Origin: Pedobacter cryoconitis
GTDB lineage: Bacteria > Bacteroidota > Bacteroidia > Sphingobacteriales > Sphingobacteriaceae
Direction of reading: 5' to 3'
Length of the DNA stretch: 64,000 bases
NCBI RefSeq assembly: GCF_014207135.1
Contig: NZ_JACHCC010000006.1
Location: forward strand, 41,124-105,123
A program made the position numbers and the translations under genes. The notes below the pieces were generated by a model. That model saw only the letters and a list, made by a program, of their open reading frames with translations. It had not been told where the DNA came from and made no database searches. Shown one piece after another: positions 6,877 to 14,598 of this stretch; position 1 is the first letter of the stretch, and every line of letters begins with the position of its first letter.

Positions 6877-8373
6877 ATGCAGAATCTGCTTAATCAGGAA
6901 CAAATGCGTTTGGCAGACGCATTTACGATTAAAGACAAACGTATAACCTCGATAGAATTAATGGAGGATGCAGCTACTGCTTTTGCCGGAGAATTTCTCA
7001 GAGAGTTTAGTGACAAGGAAGCGGCTATAGCTATCTTGTGTGGTAAAGGCAATAATGGTGCTGATGGACTGGCTGTTGCCAGGATCCTTAAAGATTATGG
7101 GTATGACCATTTATCGGTGTATCTGTTTGATTTTTCTGCCAAAGAAACCGAAGATTACAAGACTAATCTGAATCGGCTGAAGGAGATGTGGTTTCCTTTA
7201 ACCACAGTGAAGACTGTCGAAGAACTGAAAAAAATCAGTCAGGGGGTTATTATAGATGCTGTTTTAGGATCGGGTTTAAATAAGCCGCTTAGCGGTATCT
7301 ATCTTGAAGTAGCCACCTGTATCAATAATCTGAACCGTAAAGTTATTGCCATAGATGTTCCTACAGGATTTCCGGCAGAGGGGGTGCTTGATGAAACCTA
7401 TAACTATATCAAAGCTGATCTGGTCATCTGTTTTCAGCGACCAAAAATCAATTTCTTTTTTCCTGAATCGGCGGGGGCACTAAAAAGATTTAAGACTGTT
7501 CAGATCGGATTGGATGAGGATTTTATTGAACGCCAGGATTCTCCATATAAATTACTGGATGAAGGGGATATTAAGATCCTGGTTAAACCGCGGGAGCCTT
7601 TTACACATAAAGGAACCTACGGACATGCATTGCTTATTGCCGGACAGAAAAAAACGATGGGAGCAGCTTTACTGGCTGCCAGAGCCTGTTTATCGGGAGG
7701 TGCAGGGCTAACGACAGTTTCAATTCCTGAAAGTGGGCTGACGGCTTTGAATACATCGCTGCCGGAAGTGATGTATCTGGATAGGGCTGAACTGAACTTT
7801 ACAGAAGCGGGGTTTGAAAAGTTTAAGGCAATTGCCATCGGACCGGGCCTGGGAACAGGAGCTGAAAGTAAAAAAATACTTGAAGAGCTTTTTAAACTGT
7901 CTGTCCCGCTGATTGTAGATGCGGATGCTTTACATCTGCTTGGGGATTATGAAGACTTATTTAAACAACTTCCCGAAGGATCGATACTGACGCCTCATAT
8001 GAAAGAATTTGATCACTTGTTTGGTGTTCATGATTCATGGTGGGCGCGCCTGGAAACTGCGAGAGATAAGGCTGTGAAATTAAACTGTGTGATCGTCCTT
8101 AAAAATCAATATACTTTTATTATTGACCAGAAAGGAAAGGTGAAAATCAATTCAACGGGTAATCCGGCAATGGGACAAGGTGGAATGGGGGATGTACTGA
8201 CAGGATTAATAGCCTCTTTCCTTGCACAAGGTTATCAGGCCGATCAGGCCGCTTATCTGTCCTGTTATTTACATGGACAGTCTGGTGATGATCTGGCCAA
8301 AAATAGGGTTTCAGTAACCGCTTCGGCAGTAGCTGATCATGTTTCTGAAGTACTTAAACGATTAATTATATAG
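6877..8373 (+). CDS. nnrDE: Bifunctional NAD(P)H-hydrate epimerase/dehydratase
   Basis: The 498-residue protein joins an N-terminal YjeF_N epimerase domain (about 1-215, with CGKGNNGADGLAVAR) to a C-terminal ATP/ADP-dependent dehydratase of ribokinase fold (about 230-498). The C-terminal signature NPAMGQGGMGDVLTG is at 429-443. Together they repair hydrated NADH and NADPH: the epimerase interconverts R and S forms and the dehydratase restores the cofactor. The fused architecture is usual in bacteria. It lies 12 bp after uvrA. Its last 8 bp overlap the 3' end of the convergent anti-sigma gene, leaving no room for a separate terminator. Confidence 0.95.
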   Translation: MQNLLNQEQMRLADAFTIKDKRITSIELMEDAATAFAGEFLREFSDKEAAIAILCGKGNNGADGLAVARILKDYGYDHLSVYLFDFSAKETEDYKTNLNRLKEMWFPLTTVKTVEELKKISQGVIIDAVLGSGLNKPLSGIYLEVATCINNLNRKVIAIDVPTGFPAEGVLDETYNYIKADLVICFQRPKINFFFPESAGALKRFKTVQIGLDEDFIERQDSPYKLLDEGDIKILVKPREPFTHKGTYGHALLIAGQKKTMGAALLAARACLSGGAGLTTVSIPESGLTALNTSLPEVMYLDRAELNFTEAGFEKFKAIAIGPGLGTGAESKKILEELFKLSVPLIVDADALHLLGDYEDLFKQLPEGSILTPHMKEFDHLFGVHDSWWARLETARDKAVKLNCVIVLKNQYTFIIDQKGKVKINSTGNPAMGQGGMGDVLTGLIASFLAQGYQADQAAYLSCYLHGQSGDDLAKNRVSVTASAVADHVSEVLKRLII

Positions 8374-9223
8374 AGACACCGCCCATTGCAACCATCTTTT
8401 CCATGGTTGGGCTTATACTGCCACCACGTTTTTCAAGGGTTACCGCAAAGGCCTGTGCATTTCCAACTTCTTTCATGGTTACCAATAGTTTCTTAGGTTC
8501 TGCTGTAGCGTCAAATACGCCGAGATCAACCGGTTTACCATTGACAATGGCCCATAACTGATACTGGTGGTCTGCATCATTTTTAGGCAGTGCCATTTTG
8601 GTATTGTCGACCATCACATGCTGGCCTTTTTTGTGCCAGTACACCATCATATTGGCCTGTGGAGAGATTTTGGTTCCGGCAAGCTTAACCAGTGTCCAGG
8701 TTGGGTCGGAAGAAATAGCTGCGATTTCCTGCAAATCTTTGTTCTCGCCTTTCATGAAACTTACTGTTGCAGCAAACTTCTCTTTATCAAGACTGAGTGA
8801 AGCAATCTGCTGATTGGCAGTATTTAATTTATCATGTGCCGAATAAAGTGCAACAGTACTTACGACAAGTAATCCGATGCAGGCTACCAAGGCAAATCTT
8901 AATAGTTTGATGGTTGAAGCAGATTTATCTGGTGTTAGCTGAACAATCTTAGCTTCCGGAGCAGGTGCAGAAACAGTTTCCTTTATAACAGGCTCCTCAG
9001 CGAGGATCTTTTCAAAGATCTGTTTGTCAAGACCGGCTGTGGGTTGCATCGCATGTTTGATTGCATATTGTTCCATAGCAATTTCAATGGCACTGATTTC
9101 GCCTTTTATTTCAGGGTACTTAGCTGCCATTTCCTCTACCTCACGTTGCTCATGAGCATTCAACTGCCCAAGAACATAAAGTTCAAGTATGCCTGTTTCG
9201 ATATATGCCTTTGATTCTTCCAC
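8366..9223 (-). CDS. Anti-sigma factor, RskA-like membrane protein
   Basis: The 285-residue protein has a cytosolic N-terminal part (YIETGILELYVLGQLNAHEQ, then a helical region), one membrane helix at about 107-127 (LLRFALVACIGLLVVSTVAL), and a C-terminal extracytoplasmic domain of RskA type (YQLWAIVNGKPVDLGVF near 220-240). It should hold the ECF sigma factor encoded directly upstream until a periplasmic signal releases it. There is no His/Cys zinc motif (ZAS) in the N-terminus. The start is a GTG at 9223, one base after the sigma stop codon, so translation is probably coupled. No closer ATG gives the full N-terminal domain. Confidence 0.85.
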   Translation of the reverse strand: MEESKAYIETGILELYVLGQLNAHEQREVEEMAAKYPEIKGEISAIEIAMEQYAIKHAMQPTAGLDKQIFEKILAEEPVIKETVSAPAPEAKIVQLTPDKSASTIKLLRFALVACIGLLVVSTVALYSAHDKLNTANQQIASLSLDKEKFAATVSFMKGENKDLQEIAAISSDPTWTLVKLAGTKISPQANMMVYWHKKGQHVMVDNTKMALPKNDADHQYQLWAIVNGKPVDLGVFDATAEPKKLLVTMKEVGNAQAFAVTLEKRGGSISPTMEKMVAMGGVSI

Positions 9224-9224
9224 C

Positions 9225-9776
9225 TTAGTTAAAATACTTTCTTAATTCCATAATAGCCATTCTGATCCGGGTTTTGACCGTTCCTAATGGTAAATTCAAC
9301 TCCTCTGCAGCTTCCACATGGGTATAGCCTTTAAAATAGACCATATCCAACACACTATTGAATTCGGGTTTAAGCGCAGTCACCATATCCTTTAATCCCA
9401 TTGTATCCGCATTAAGAGTGATCTCTTTTTGCGCGTCAATGAAATCTACGTTATTTTCAATGTCTTGGTTTTTAGTAGCATTCCTGAAGTCTTTGGATCG
9501 GATTTTATCGATTGCGAGGTTACGGGCAATGTTGACCATCCAGGTAAATAAACGACCTTTACTGCTATCATAATATTCCGTAGAATTCCAGATTTTAATA
9601 AAAGTATCCTGCAATAAATCCTCTGCTATTTCGGTATGCTGTACAATTCTTGAAATTACACCTAACAGTGAACCTGAATACATATCGTATAAAGCCTGGA
9701 TAGCTATAGTTTCGCGACCTTTAAGTGCGCGAACCAGCTCTTCTTCAGTGAGGGATATTTTTTTAGTTGGTGCCAA
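9225..9776 (-). CDS. ECF-type RNA polymerase sigma factor
   Basis: The 183-residue protein has region 2 (EIAEDLLQDTFIKIWNSTEYYDSSKGRLFTW split across about residues 48-80) and region 4 with a helix-turn-helix (GYTHVEAAEELNLPLGTVKTRIR, about 150-172). It would direct RNA polymerase to a stress regulon. The only start that keeps the whole N-terminus is a TTG at 9776: the in-frame codons just upstream are TAA and GTA, and the first internal Met is far inside region 2. The gene follows lipA by 44 bp on the same strand and may share its transcript. It is followed at once by its anti-sigma partner. Confidence 0.88.
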   Translation of the reverse strand: MAPTKKISLTEEELVRALKGRETIAIQALYDMYSGSLLGVISRIVQHTEIAEDLLQDTFIKIWNSTEYYDSSKGRLFTWMVNIARNLAIDKIRSKDFRNATKNQDIENNVDFIDAQKEITLNADTMGLKDMVTALKPEFNSVLDMVYFKGYTHVEAAEELNLPLGTVKTRIRMAIMELRKYFN

Positions 9777-9820
9777 TACTTACTAATATACAGATTGTTT
9801 GACAAGTTCAAACATCTTTT

Positions 9821-10705
9821 TTAGCCGTTAAACTCAAAAAGATGTTTCTCTGCATGGTATGAAGAGCGTACCAGCGGGCCGCTTTCTACATATCTCAGAC
9901 CTTTAGCTAATCCGATTTCTTTATATTTTGCAAATTGATCAGGGTGGATCCAGTCAACTACTGGATGGTGATTACGTGTTGGCTGTAAGTACTGACCTAA
10001 GGTCAGGATATGTACTCCGTTAGCAACCAGGTCATCCATAGCTTCCAGTACGTCGTCCTCAGTTTCTCCCAGGCCAAGCATAATTCCTGTTTTAGTCCTC
10101 AGACCAAATTCAGAGATCCTTTTTAAACATTCCAGACTTCTGTCATATTTTGCCTGAACACGTACTTGTTTGGTTAAACGGCGAACGGTTTCGATATTGT
10201 GTGACATCACTTCAGGACGCTCTTCCAGTACACGGTAAAGGTTATCCCATATACCTCTGAAATCAGGAATCAATGTTTCCAGGGTAGTCTCAGGGCTTTC
10301 TCTGCGGATAGCCTGTAAAGTTTCTGCCCAGATAATTGATCCGCCATCTTTTAAATCATCCCTGTCAACGGAAGTAATTACGCAGTGTTTGACCTGCATT
10401 AATTTAACCGAATTAGCGACGCGGTTAGGTTCGTCAGTATCTACGGCCTTTGGTCTGCCTGTGGCAACTGCACAAAATGAGCAGGAGCGTGTACAGATAT
10501 TACCCAGGATCATGAATGTTGCAGTCCCTGCACCCCAGCACTCTCCCATATTAGGGCAGTTACCACTTTCACAAATGGTATGCAGTTTATGAGTATCTAC
10601 AAGGCTACGCACTTGTGCATATTCTTTACCTACAGGAAGCTTAACTCTAAGCCAGTCTGGTTTACGTTGTATTGGGTTTGCTGAAACAACCGGAAGTTCG
10701 ATCAT
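9821..10705 (-). CDS. lipA: Lipoyl synthase
   Basis: LipA is a radical-SAM enzyme that inserts two sulfur atoms into octanoyl chains on lipoyl domains, making lipoate for the 2-oxoacid dehydrogenases and glycine cleavage. The auxiliary cluster cysteines are seen in [12 protein letters not shown] (Cys45, Cys50, Cys56), and the radical-SAM CxxxCxxC in CTRSCSFC (Cys71, Cys75, Cys78). The length of 294 residues is normal, and the C-terminal RSSYHAE motif holds the serine that caps the auxiliary cluster. The ATG at 10705 lies only 4 nt after a TAACTTTG element, which predicts a leaderless or nearly leaderless mRNA. The ECF sigma gene follows. Confidence 0.97.
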   Translation of the reverse strand: MIELPVVSANPIQRKPDWLRVKLPVGKEYAQVRSLVDTHKLHTICESGNCPNMGECWGAGTATFMILGNICTRSCSFCAVATGRPKAVDTDEPNRVANSVKLMQVKHCVITSVDRDDLKDGGSIIWAETLQAIRRESPETTLETLIPDFRGIWDNLYRVLEERPEVMSHNIETVRRLTKQVRVQAKYDRSLECLKRISEFGLRTKTGIMLGLGETEDDVLEAMDDLVANGVHILTLGQYLQPTRNHHPVVDWIHPDQFAKYKEIGLAKGLRYVESGPLVRSSYHAEKHLFEFNG

Positions 10706-10709
10706 GGAG

Positions 10710-10717
10710 CAAAGTTA
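10710..10717 (-). promoter_or_regulatory. lipA: -7 element TAACTTTG for lipA
   Basis: The minus strand reads TAACTTTG with exactly 4 nt between its G and the lipA ATG, so transcription should begin at or within a base or two of the start codon. A -33 TTG is not evident. Confidence 0.55.
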
Positions 10718-10829
10718 AGCAATAGGTTTGAATTGTTATAAACATGAAATGTATTCCGGGTGTAATGTTATGCTTAAAAGCGTTGAATTGATAAATAATA
10801 AATGCTAACCTTGTATTAAATAATTCAAT

Positions 10830-11234
10830 ATGGCAACTTCAAAAATAACTTATAACGGAGGGCTGAGAACCAGCTCTGTTCATTTACGTTCCGGAAATGA
10901 AATCATTACGGATGCACCTGTAGATAATAAAGGAAAAGGAGAGGCTTTCTCGCCTACAGACCTTCTGGCAACATCATTAGGGAATTGTATGCTGACTATT
11001 GTAGGTATTGCAGCTGCGGAGCATGGATTTAACATCGATGGTGCTACCTGTGAGATCACAAAGGTTATGGCAGAAGAGCCCAGAAGAGTAGCAGAGATTA
11101 TTGCTGCCTTCCAGTTTCCTGCAAATAACTATACGGATAAGGATAAAAAAATTATTGAAAGAGCTGCAAATACCTGTCCGGTATTTTACAGTCTTCACCC
11201 TGATCTGAAGAAAACAGTTTCTTTTAACTATTAA
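10830..11234 (+). CDS. OsmC-family protein (thiol peroxidase-like)
   Basis: The 134-residue protein has the OsmC fold markers, including two conserved cysteines: Cys53 in SLGNCMLTI and Cys115 in ANTCPVFYSL. OsmC/Ohr proteins reduce organic hydroperoxides with these cysteines. The YhfA-like branch has unclear substrates, and I cannot assign the branch with certainty. A near-consensus element TAACCTTG lies about 20 nt upstream of the ATG. The 3' end overlaps the convergent ytxJ gene by 11 bp; both products are thiol-redox proteins. Confidence 0.88.
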   Translation: MATSKITYNGGLRTSSVHLRSGNEIITDAPVDNKGKGEAFSPTDLLATSLGNCMLTIVGIAAAEHGFNIDGATCEITKVMAEEPRRVAEIIAAFQFPANNYTDKDKKIIERAANTCPVFYSLHPDLKKTVSFNY

Positions 11235-11556
11235 TCAGTTCGGCTACTTCGTCTGCTGAGATGTCACTATGAGAAGCATCCAGTACGCAGTCTCCGTCTT
11301 TGATTAACAGGATCTGAGGGGATTCATGATGAACCTGAAATGTTTCAGCTATCTGTGCAGAGATTGCACGGTGGCTGATCAGGTCAAGGAAATAAAGATT
11401 TGTTCCGGCAGGAATGGCATCCCAATCCATTTCGAAACGTCTTTTAGCCATCGAACTCACTGAACAACGGGTGCTGTGTTTGAAAATTAAACTATAACCC
11501 GCCTGCGTTTTTATGTCACTGATCTGATCTGGATCAGTAATGTTCTTCCACTCCAT
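11224..11556 (-). CDS. ytxJ: Bacillithiol-system redox protein YtxJ (monothiol bacilliredoxin-like)
   Basis: The 110-residue thioredoxin-fold protein has a single active-site cysteine, Cys31, in FKHSTRCSVSSMA. This is the hallmark of YtxJ, which is proposed to remove bacillithiol from S-bacillithiolated proteins. The C-terminal half (SPQILLIKDGDCVLDASH) carries a second, probably non-catalytic Cys. I take the ATG at 11556; a TTG one codon upstream is also possible. The gene is on the minus strand, 28 bp after a small lipoprotein gene, and converges on osmC. YpdA, the presumed bacillithiol disulfide reductase, is encoded at 21731. Confidence 0.85.
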   Translation of the reverse strand: MEWKNITDPDQISDIKTQAGYSLIFKHSTRCSVSSMAKRRFEMDWDAIPAGTNLYFLDLISHRAISAQIAETFQVHHESPQILLIKDGDCVLDASHSDISADEVAELINS

Positions 11557-11584
11557 CAAATTTGTATTTTAAATTATATTCGGC

Positions 11585-11704
11585 TTATTTTCTCCGGCTG
11601 CCTTTGGGATACGAACTGTATGCCGGGCAGATACGGTTAGAACAAGACTCTAAAATTGTGATTGCGAAGAATACTCCCAGCAATACTATCGTTATCTTTT
11701 TCAT
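11585..11704 (-). CDS. 39-residue putative lipoprotein of unknown function
   Basis: An ATG at 11704 opens a short frame ending in TAA at 11585. The peptide has a Lys-rich start (MKKITIV), a hydrophobic core and a lipobox-like LESC (Cys21), then a short tail SNRICPAYSSYPKGSRRK. The design, a signal peptide plus a tail of under 20 residues, fits a small lipoprotein anchored by the acylated Cys. The compact CPAY...SYPKG tail looks conserved in style with small Bacteroidota lipoproteins, but no function is known to me. It sits between ribH and ytxJ on the same strand. No TAnnTTTG box was found, so it may ride on the ribH transcript. Confidence 0.6.
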   Translation of the reverse strand: MKKITIVLLGVFFAITILESCSNRICPAYSSYPKGSRRK

Positions 11705-11762
11705 CGGTATATTTTTTTCCTACGCTAATCTACACTATTCCGGAAAAAAAAGCAATCGCTTA

Positions 11763-12254
11763 TTACGCTGTTTCCAGTAAATGAGCCATTTTTATTGCTG
11801 TAATCGCCGCTTCATCACCTTTGTTACCATGTTTACCACCAGATCTGTCCAGTGCCTGCTGTAAATCGTTGGTTGTCAATACCCCGAAAATAACAGGTTT
11901 ACTGTATTTAATCCCTACTTGTGTTACCCCATTAGCAACGGCATCACAGATGAAATCAAAATGTTTGGTCTCACCCTGAATCACACAACCCAGACAAATC
12001 ACTGCATGAAGGTCAGCATGTTTCTTTAATAAAATCTCTGCTGCACCGGTTAATTCAAAACTTCCCGGAACGGCTATAGAAGTAATATTCTCTTCTTTAA
12101 CACCATGTTTTAACAGTGTTTCTAAAGCGCCTTTATAAAGACTTCCTGTTACGTCTGCATTCCATTCTGCCACTGCGATTGCAATTTTATAAGCACCACC
12201 ATCAGGTACAGTAGTATGAGAGAAGTCGGACAGGTTTTTTAATTGTGTTGCCAT
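11763..12254 (-). CDS. ribH: 6,7-dimethyl-8-ribityllumazine synthase
   Basis: RibH condenses 5-amino-6-ribitylamino-uracil with dihydroxybutanone phosphate, the penultimate step of riboflavin synthesis, as an icosahedral or decameric assembly. The 163 residues show VPGSFELTGAAEILL, GCVIQGETKHFDFI with the catalytic His, and the C-terminal DRSGGKHGNKGDEAA phosphate-binding region. I place the start at the ATG at 12254 instead of an upstream in-frame codon at 12293, because the TACCTTTG promoter element (12259-12266) lies between them. The element is 4 nt from the ATG, so the mRNA should be almost leaderless. Confidence 0.95.
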   Translation of the reverse strand: MATQLKNLSDFSHTTVPDGGAYKIAIAVAEWNADVTGSLYKGALETLLKHGVKEENITSIAVPGSFELTGAAEILLKKHADLHAVICLGCVIQGETKHFDFICDAVANGVTQVGIKYSKPVIFGVLTTNDLQQALDRSGGKHGNKGDEAAITAIKMAHLLETA

Positions 12255-12258
12255 AGTG

Positions 12259-12266
12259 CAAAGGTA
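12259..12266 (-). promoter_or_regulatory. ribH: -7 element TACCTTTG for ribH
   Basis: The minus strand reads TACCTTTG, 4 nt before the ribH ATG, the same spacing as at lipA and tatD. It lies 10 bp downstream of the terminator of the preceding TPR gene, which supports a separate ribH transcript. Confidence 0.55.
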
Positions 12267-12275
12267 AGTATTAAA

Positions 12276-12305
12276 ACAAAAAAAGGCCTGCATAAAATGC
12301 AGGCC
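12276..12305 (-). terminator. Intrinsic terminator after the TPR gene
   Basis: On the minus strand GGCCTGCA pairs with TGCAGGCC around a 5-nt loop (12285-12305) and is followed by seven or more T. It lies 20 bp beyond the TPR stop codon. Confidence 0.85.
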
Positions 12306-12325
12306 CTTGTCAAATTTTGCAAATT

Positions 12326-12997
12326 TTATTTTCCTTGTGCAGCTGTAGCACGGGCGATATATTCGTCGATCATCACAGCTTCCTGGCTTGCAGGGAACTC
12401 AGCTTTGATTTTGTTATAGGCCTCTTCTGCATTTTTGAAGTCTTTTTGTGATTCGTAAACCAATCCTAATTTTTTAAGGAACAACGGAGAAGTAAACTTG
12501 TTGCTAGATTTATCAGCAGCTTTCTTGTAATAAGTAATTGCCTGGCTGTAATCTTTCAGTTCACTGTAAGCATCACCTAACATACCTAATGCCAGTGGAT
12601 CTGCTACAGGACTTCCTGTTTCTGAATATTTACCTAAAACCTCAGTTGCTTTTTTGTATTCACCCTTACGTAAATAAATACCACCAAGATACAGATTAGC
12701 TAAGTTAGCTGATTTTGTATTGTTGTACTCTTCGGCAATTTTTTCGAATCCCGGGTAACCGGCATCTCCTGAAATAGCTTTGTTAGCCAGAGAATCTACC
12801 CCAACATATTGTTCTGCTTTGTACATTTTCGCAGAAGCCTCTTCAGCTCTGCCCTTTAAATATACATTCTGATACCAAAAGTATATGATCACTAATACGA
12901 TTACCGCTGCGGCAATGAATAAAAGGCTTTTAGAGTTTTCCTCTAGAAATGAACCTTTTCTAACGTTATGATTTACTTCTTTTTCTGTTGTGGACAT
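12326..12997 (-). CDS. Membrane-anchored tetratricopeptide-repeat protein
   Basis: The 223-residue protein starts MSTTEKEVNHNVRKGSF, has one membrane helix at about 24-42, then TPR-like helical pairs. Examples are the stretches around YLGGIYLRKGEYKKATEVL, LGMLGDAYSELKDYSQAITYY and KKLGLVYESQKDFKNAEEAY. This design, a short cytosolic N-terminus, one helix and exported TPRs, resembles YfgM/BamD-like helper proteins, but a specific role cannot be assigned. The ATG at 12997 is preferred over an upstream frame extension because it follows a TATTTTTG element at 13022-13029. A terminator follows directly. Confidence 0.85.
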   Translation of the reverse strand: MSTTEKEVNHNVRKGSFLEENSKSLLFIAAAVIVLVIIYFWYQNVYLKGRAEEASAKMYKAEQYVGVDSLANKAISGDAGYPGFEKIAEEYNNTKSANLANLYLGGIYLRKGEYKKATEVLGKYSETGSPVADPLALGMLGDAYSELKDYSQAITYYKKAADKSSNKFTSPLFLKKLGLVYESQKDFKNAEEAYNKIKAEFPASQEAVMIDEYIARATAAQGK

Positions 12998-13021
12998 TTT
13001 ATTTAAAAAAATTAAGGATTG

Positions 13022-13029
13022 CAAAAATA
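13022..13029 (-). promoter_or_regulatory. -7 element TATTTTTG for the TPR gene
   Basis: The minus strand matches TAnnTTTG 24 nt before the ATG at 12997. It excludes the longer upstream reading (to 13024), whose start codon would overlap the element. Confidence 0.5.
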
Positions 13030-13161
13030 CATTTTTCGGTTAAAGTATCAACCTCTTTTTCAGTATTTAAATAATTTTTTTAAAGCGGTGTCAATTTAGA
13101 ACCCGCTGAATTAGATGTGAATAGGATAATCACGGATCGGACAGGATTAAAATAATGATTA

Positions 13162-13195
13162 TTGCACAGGGCAATAAATATAAACGGTAACTTTG
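13162..13195 (+). promoter_or_regulatory. recF: Promoter of recF (-33 TTG, -7 TAACTTTG)
   Basis: TAACTTTG at 13188-13195 is 12 nt before the recF ATG, and a TTG at 13162-13164 is 23 bp upstream of it. A frame extension of recF to 13193 would start inside this element and is therefore rejected. Confidence 0.6.
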
Positions 13196-13207
13196 CAAGC
13201 ACATATT

Positions 13208-14311
13208 ATGTGGTTAAAAAACATTACTCTGCTCAACTTCAAGAATTATTCTGATGCTGATTTACGGTTTTCAAAAACGGTAAACGCATTTATAGGAAAT
13301 AATGGTGCCGGGAAGACAAATTTACTGGACGCCATTCATTATCTGTGTCTTTGCAAGAGTTATTTCAATCCGATTGATAGCCAGCAGATCAAAACTGCGG
13401 AAGAGTTATTTATGATCCAGGGCGATTTTGACCGCCAGGAAAAAAATGAGAAGATTACCTGCGGGGTTAAAAAAAACCAGAAGAAACAATTCAAACGGAA
13501 TAAAAAGGAATATGACAAGCTGGCCAGCCATATCGGTCTTTTTCCATTGGTGATGATTTCGCCTTATGACGTAACCATTATTATGGATGGAAGTGAGGAA
13601 CGCCGTAAATTCATGGATAATGTGATCTCTCAGACTGATTCGCAATACCTGGATGAGCTGATGTTATATAACAGGCACCTGTTAAACCGGAATGCTTTGT
13701 TAAAACAGATAGCGCTTACCCGTCGTTATGATCCGGCGCTGCTGGAAATATTTAATGAACAACTGATCAGCTGCGGGCAAAACATTTTTGCCAAACGCAA
13801 GCAGTTTATGATAGATTACATTGAATTATTCAATAAATACTATCACTTCCTGACCGGAGATGCAGAGCAGGTGAGCCTGATTTATCAGTCCCAGCTGAAT
13901 GAGACTCCGTTTGAAACGTTACTCTCACAGTCTGTAGAAAAGGATAAAGTGCTGGAAAGAACAACTACGGGGATTCATAAGGATGATCTGGTCTTTAGTA
14001 TCAGCGATATGCCATTGAAGAAATTCGGGTCTCAGGGACAGCAGAAGTCATTCCTGATTGCGTTGAAACTGGCACAATATGCTTATGTAGAAAAATATAA
14101 GGGTTTCAAACCGCTGCTGCTGCTTGATGATATTTTTGATAAGCTTGATGAACACCGGATGCACAAACTGATGGAGATGGTTTCTCATCATGATTTCGGA
14201 CAGATTTTTATTACAGATACGGGGAAAGAAAGAGTGCTGAATATTTTTGATAAGATAAAAGTTCCGGTAACTTTGTTTGAAGTAATTAACGGGGCTGTAC
14301 AACATGCGTAA
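13208..14311 (+). CDS. recF: DNA replication and repair protein RecF
   Basis: RecF is an SMC-like ATPase that, with RecO and RecR, loads RecA at single-strand gaps. The 367-residue protein has Walker A GNNGAGKT at 30-37, the central helical region, and in the C-terminal part the signature FGSQGQQKSFLIALKLAQ followed by Walker B LLLLDDIFDKLD. The length is normal. The ATG at 13208 (MWLKNITLLNF) is chosen from the position of the promoter. Its 3' end overlaps the dciA-like gene by 8 bp, implying translational coupling of two replication-linked genes. Confidence 0.96.
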   Translation: MWLKNITLLNFKNYSDADLRFSKTVNAFIGNNGAGKTNLLDAIHYLCLCKSYFNPIDSQQIKTAEELFMIQGDFDRQEKNEKITCGVKKNQKKQFKRNKKEYDKLASHIGLFPLVMISPYDVTIIMDGSEERRKFMDNVISQTDSQYLDELMLYNRHLLNRNALLKQIALTRRYDPALLEIFNEQLISCGQNIFAKRKQFMIDYIELFNKYYHFLTGDAEQVSLIYQSQLNETPFETLLSQSVEKDKVLERTTTGIHKDDLVFSISDMPLKKFGSQGQQKSFLIALKLAQYAYVEKYKGFKPLLLLDDIFDKLDEHRMHKLMEMVSHHDFGQIFITDTGKERVLNIFDKIKVPVTLFEVINGAVQHA

Positions 14312-14594
14312 ACCAAATGATATGACCTTAAAGGACGCCATTTCTAAAATGCTGTCTGTATACAGGTTAAGAGGAAAGTTTGACGAAACAGGCGTGGTAG
14401 CGATGTGGCCCGAAATTATGGGTACTGCTATTGGAAACAGGACGACCCAGATTTATATTGCCCATAAAAAATTATTTGTCCGGATCGAATCTTCGGTGAT
14501 CAAAAACGAACTGCTGATGGTTAGAACCGGCATCATTCAAAAACTGAATGAACGTGCCGGCTCTGAAGTTATTAATGAGATTATATTCCTTTAG
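14304..14594 (+). CDS. DUF721 (DciA-like) protein
   Basis: The 96-residue protein matches the DUF721 pattern: an N-terminal helix (LKDAISKMLSVYRLRGKFDETGVV), a WPEIMG motif, then AIGNRTTQIYIAHKKLFVRIESS and a helical C-terminus. DciA proteins of this family load or assist the replicative helicase DnaB in bacteria that lack DnaC or DnaI. This short form is typical of Bacteroidota. The start overlaps recF by 8 bp. The stop is 4 bp from the stop of the convergent small lipoprotein gene. Family call firm; helicase-loading role inferred from the family. Confidence 0.85.
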   Translation: MRKPNDMTLKDAISKMLSVYRLRGKFDETGVVAMWPEIMGTAIGNRTTQIYIAHKKLFVRIESSVIKNELLMVRTGIIQKLNERAGSEVINEIIFL

Positions 14595-14598
14595 GGTT

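Noticed and set aside
9797..9813. GTTTGACAAGTTCAAAC hairpin between lipA and the sigma gene as a terminator
   Set aside because: It is short (6-bp stem), and on the lipA strand it is followed by AATCTG, not T, so lipA and the sigma gene may still share a transcript.
11562..11780. Plus-strand open frame of 72 codons between ytxJ and ribH
   Set aside because: It is antisense to the 39-residue lipoprotein gene and the ribH end, has no family features, and its start overlaps the ytxJ upstream region.
12255..12293. Longer ribH reading with 13 extra N-terminal residues
   Set aside because: The extension would cover the TACCTTTG promoter element, and ribH proteins begin near MATQLKN.
13193..13207. 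Longer recF reading starting MQAHI
   Set aside because: Its TTG lies within the TAACTTTG promoter element; RecF proteins start at the MWLKN-like segment.
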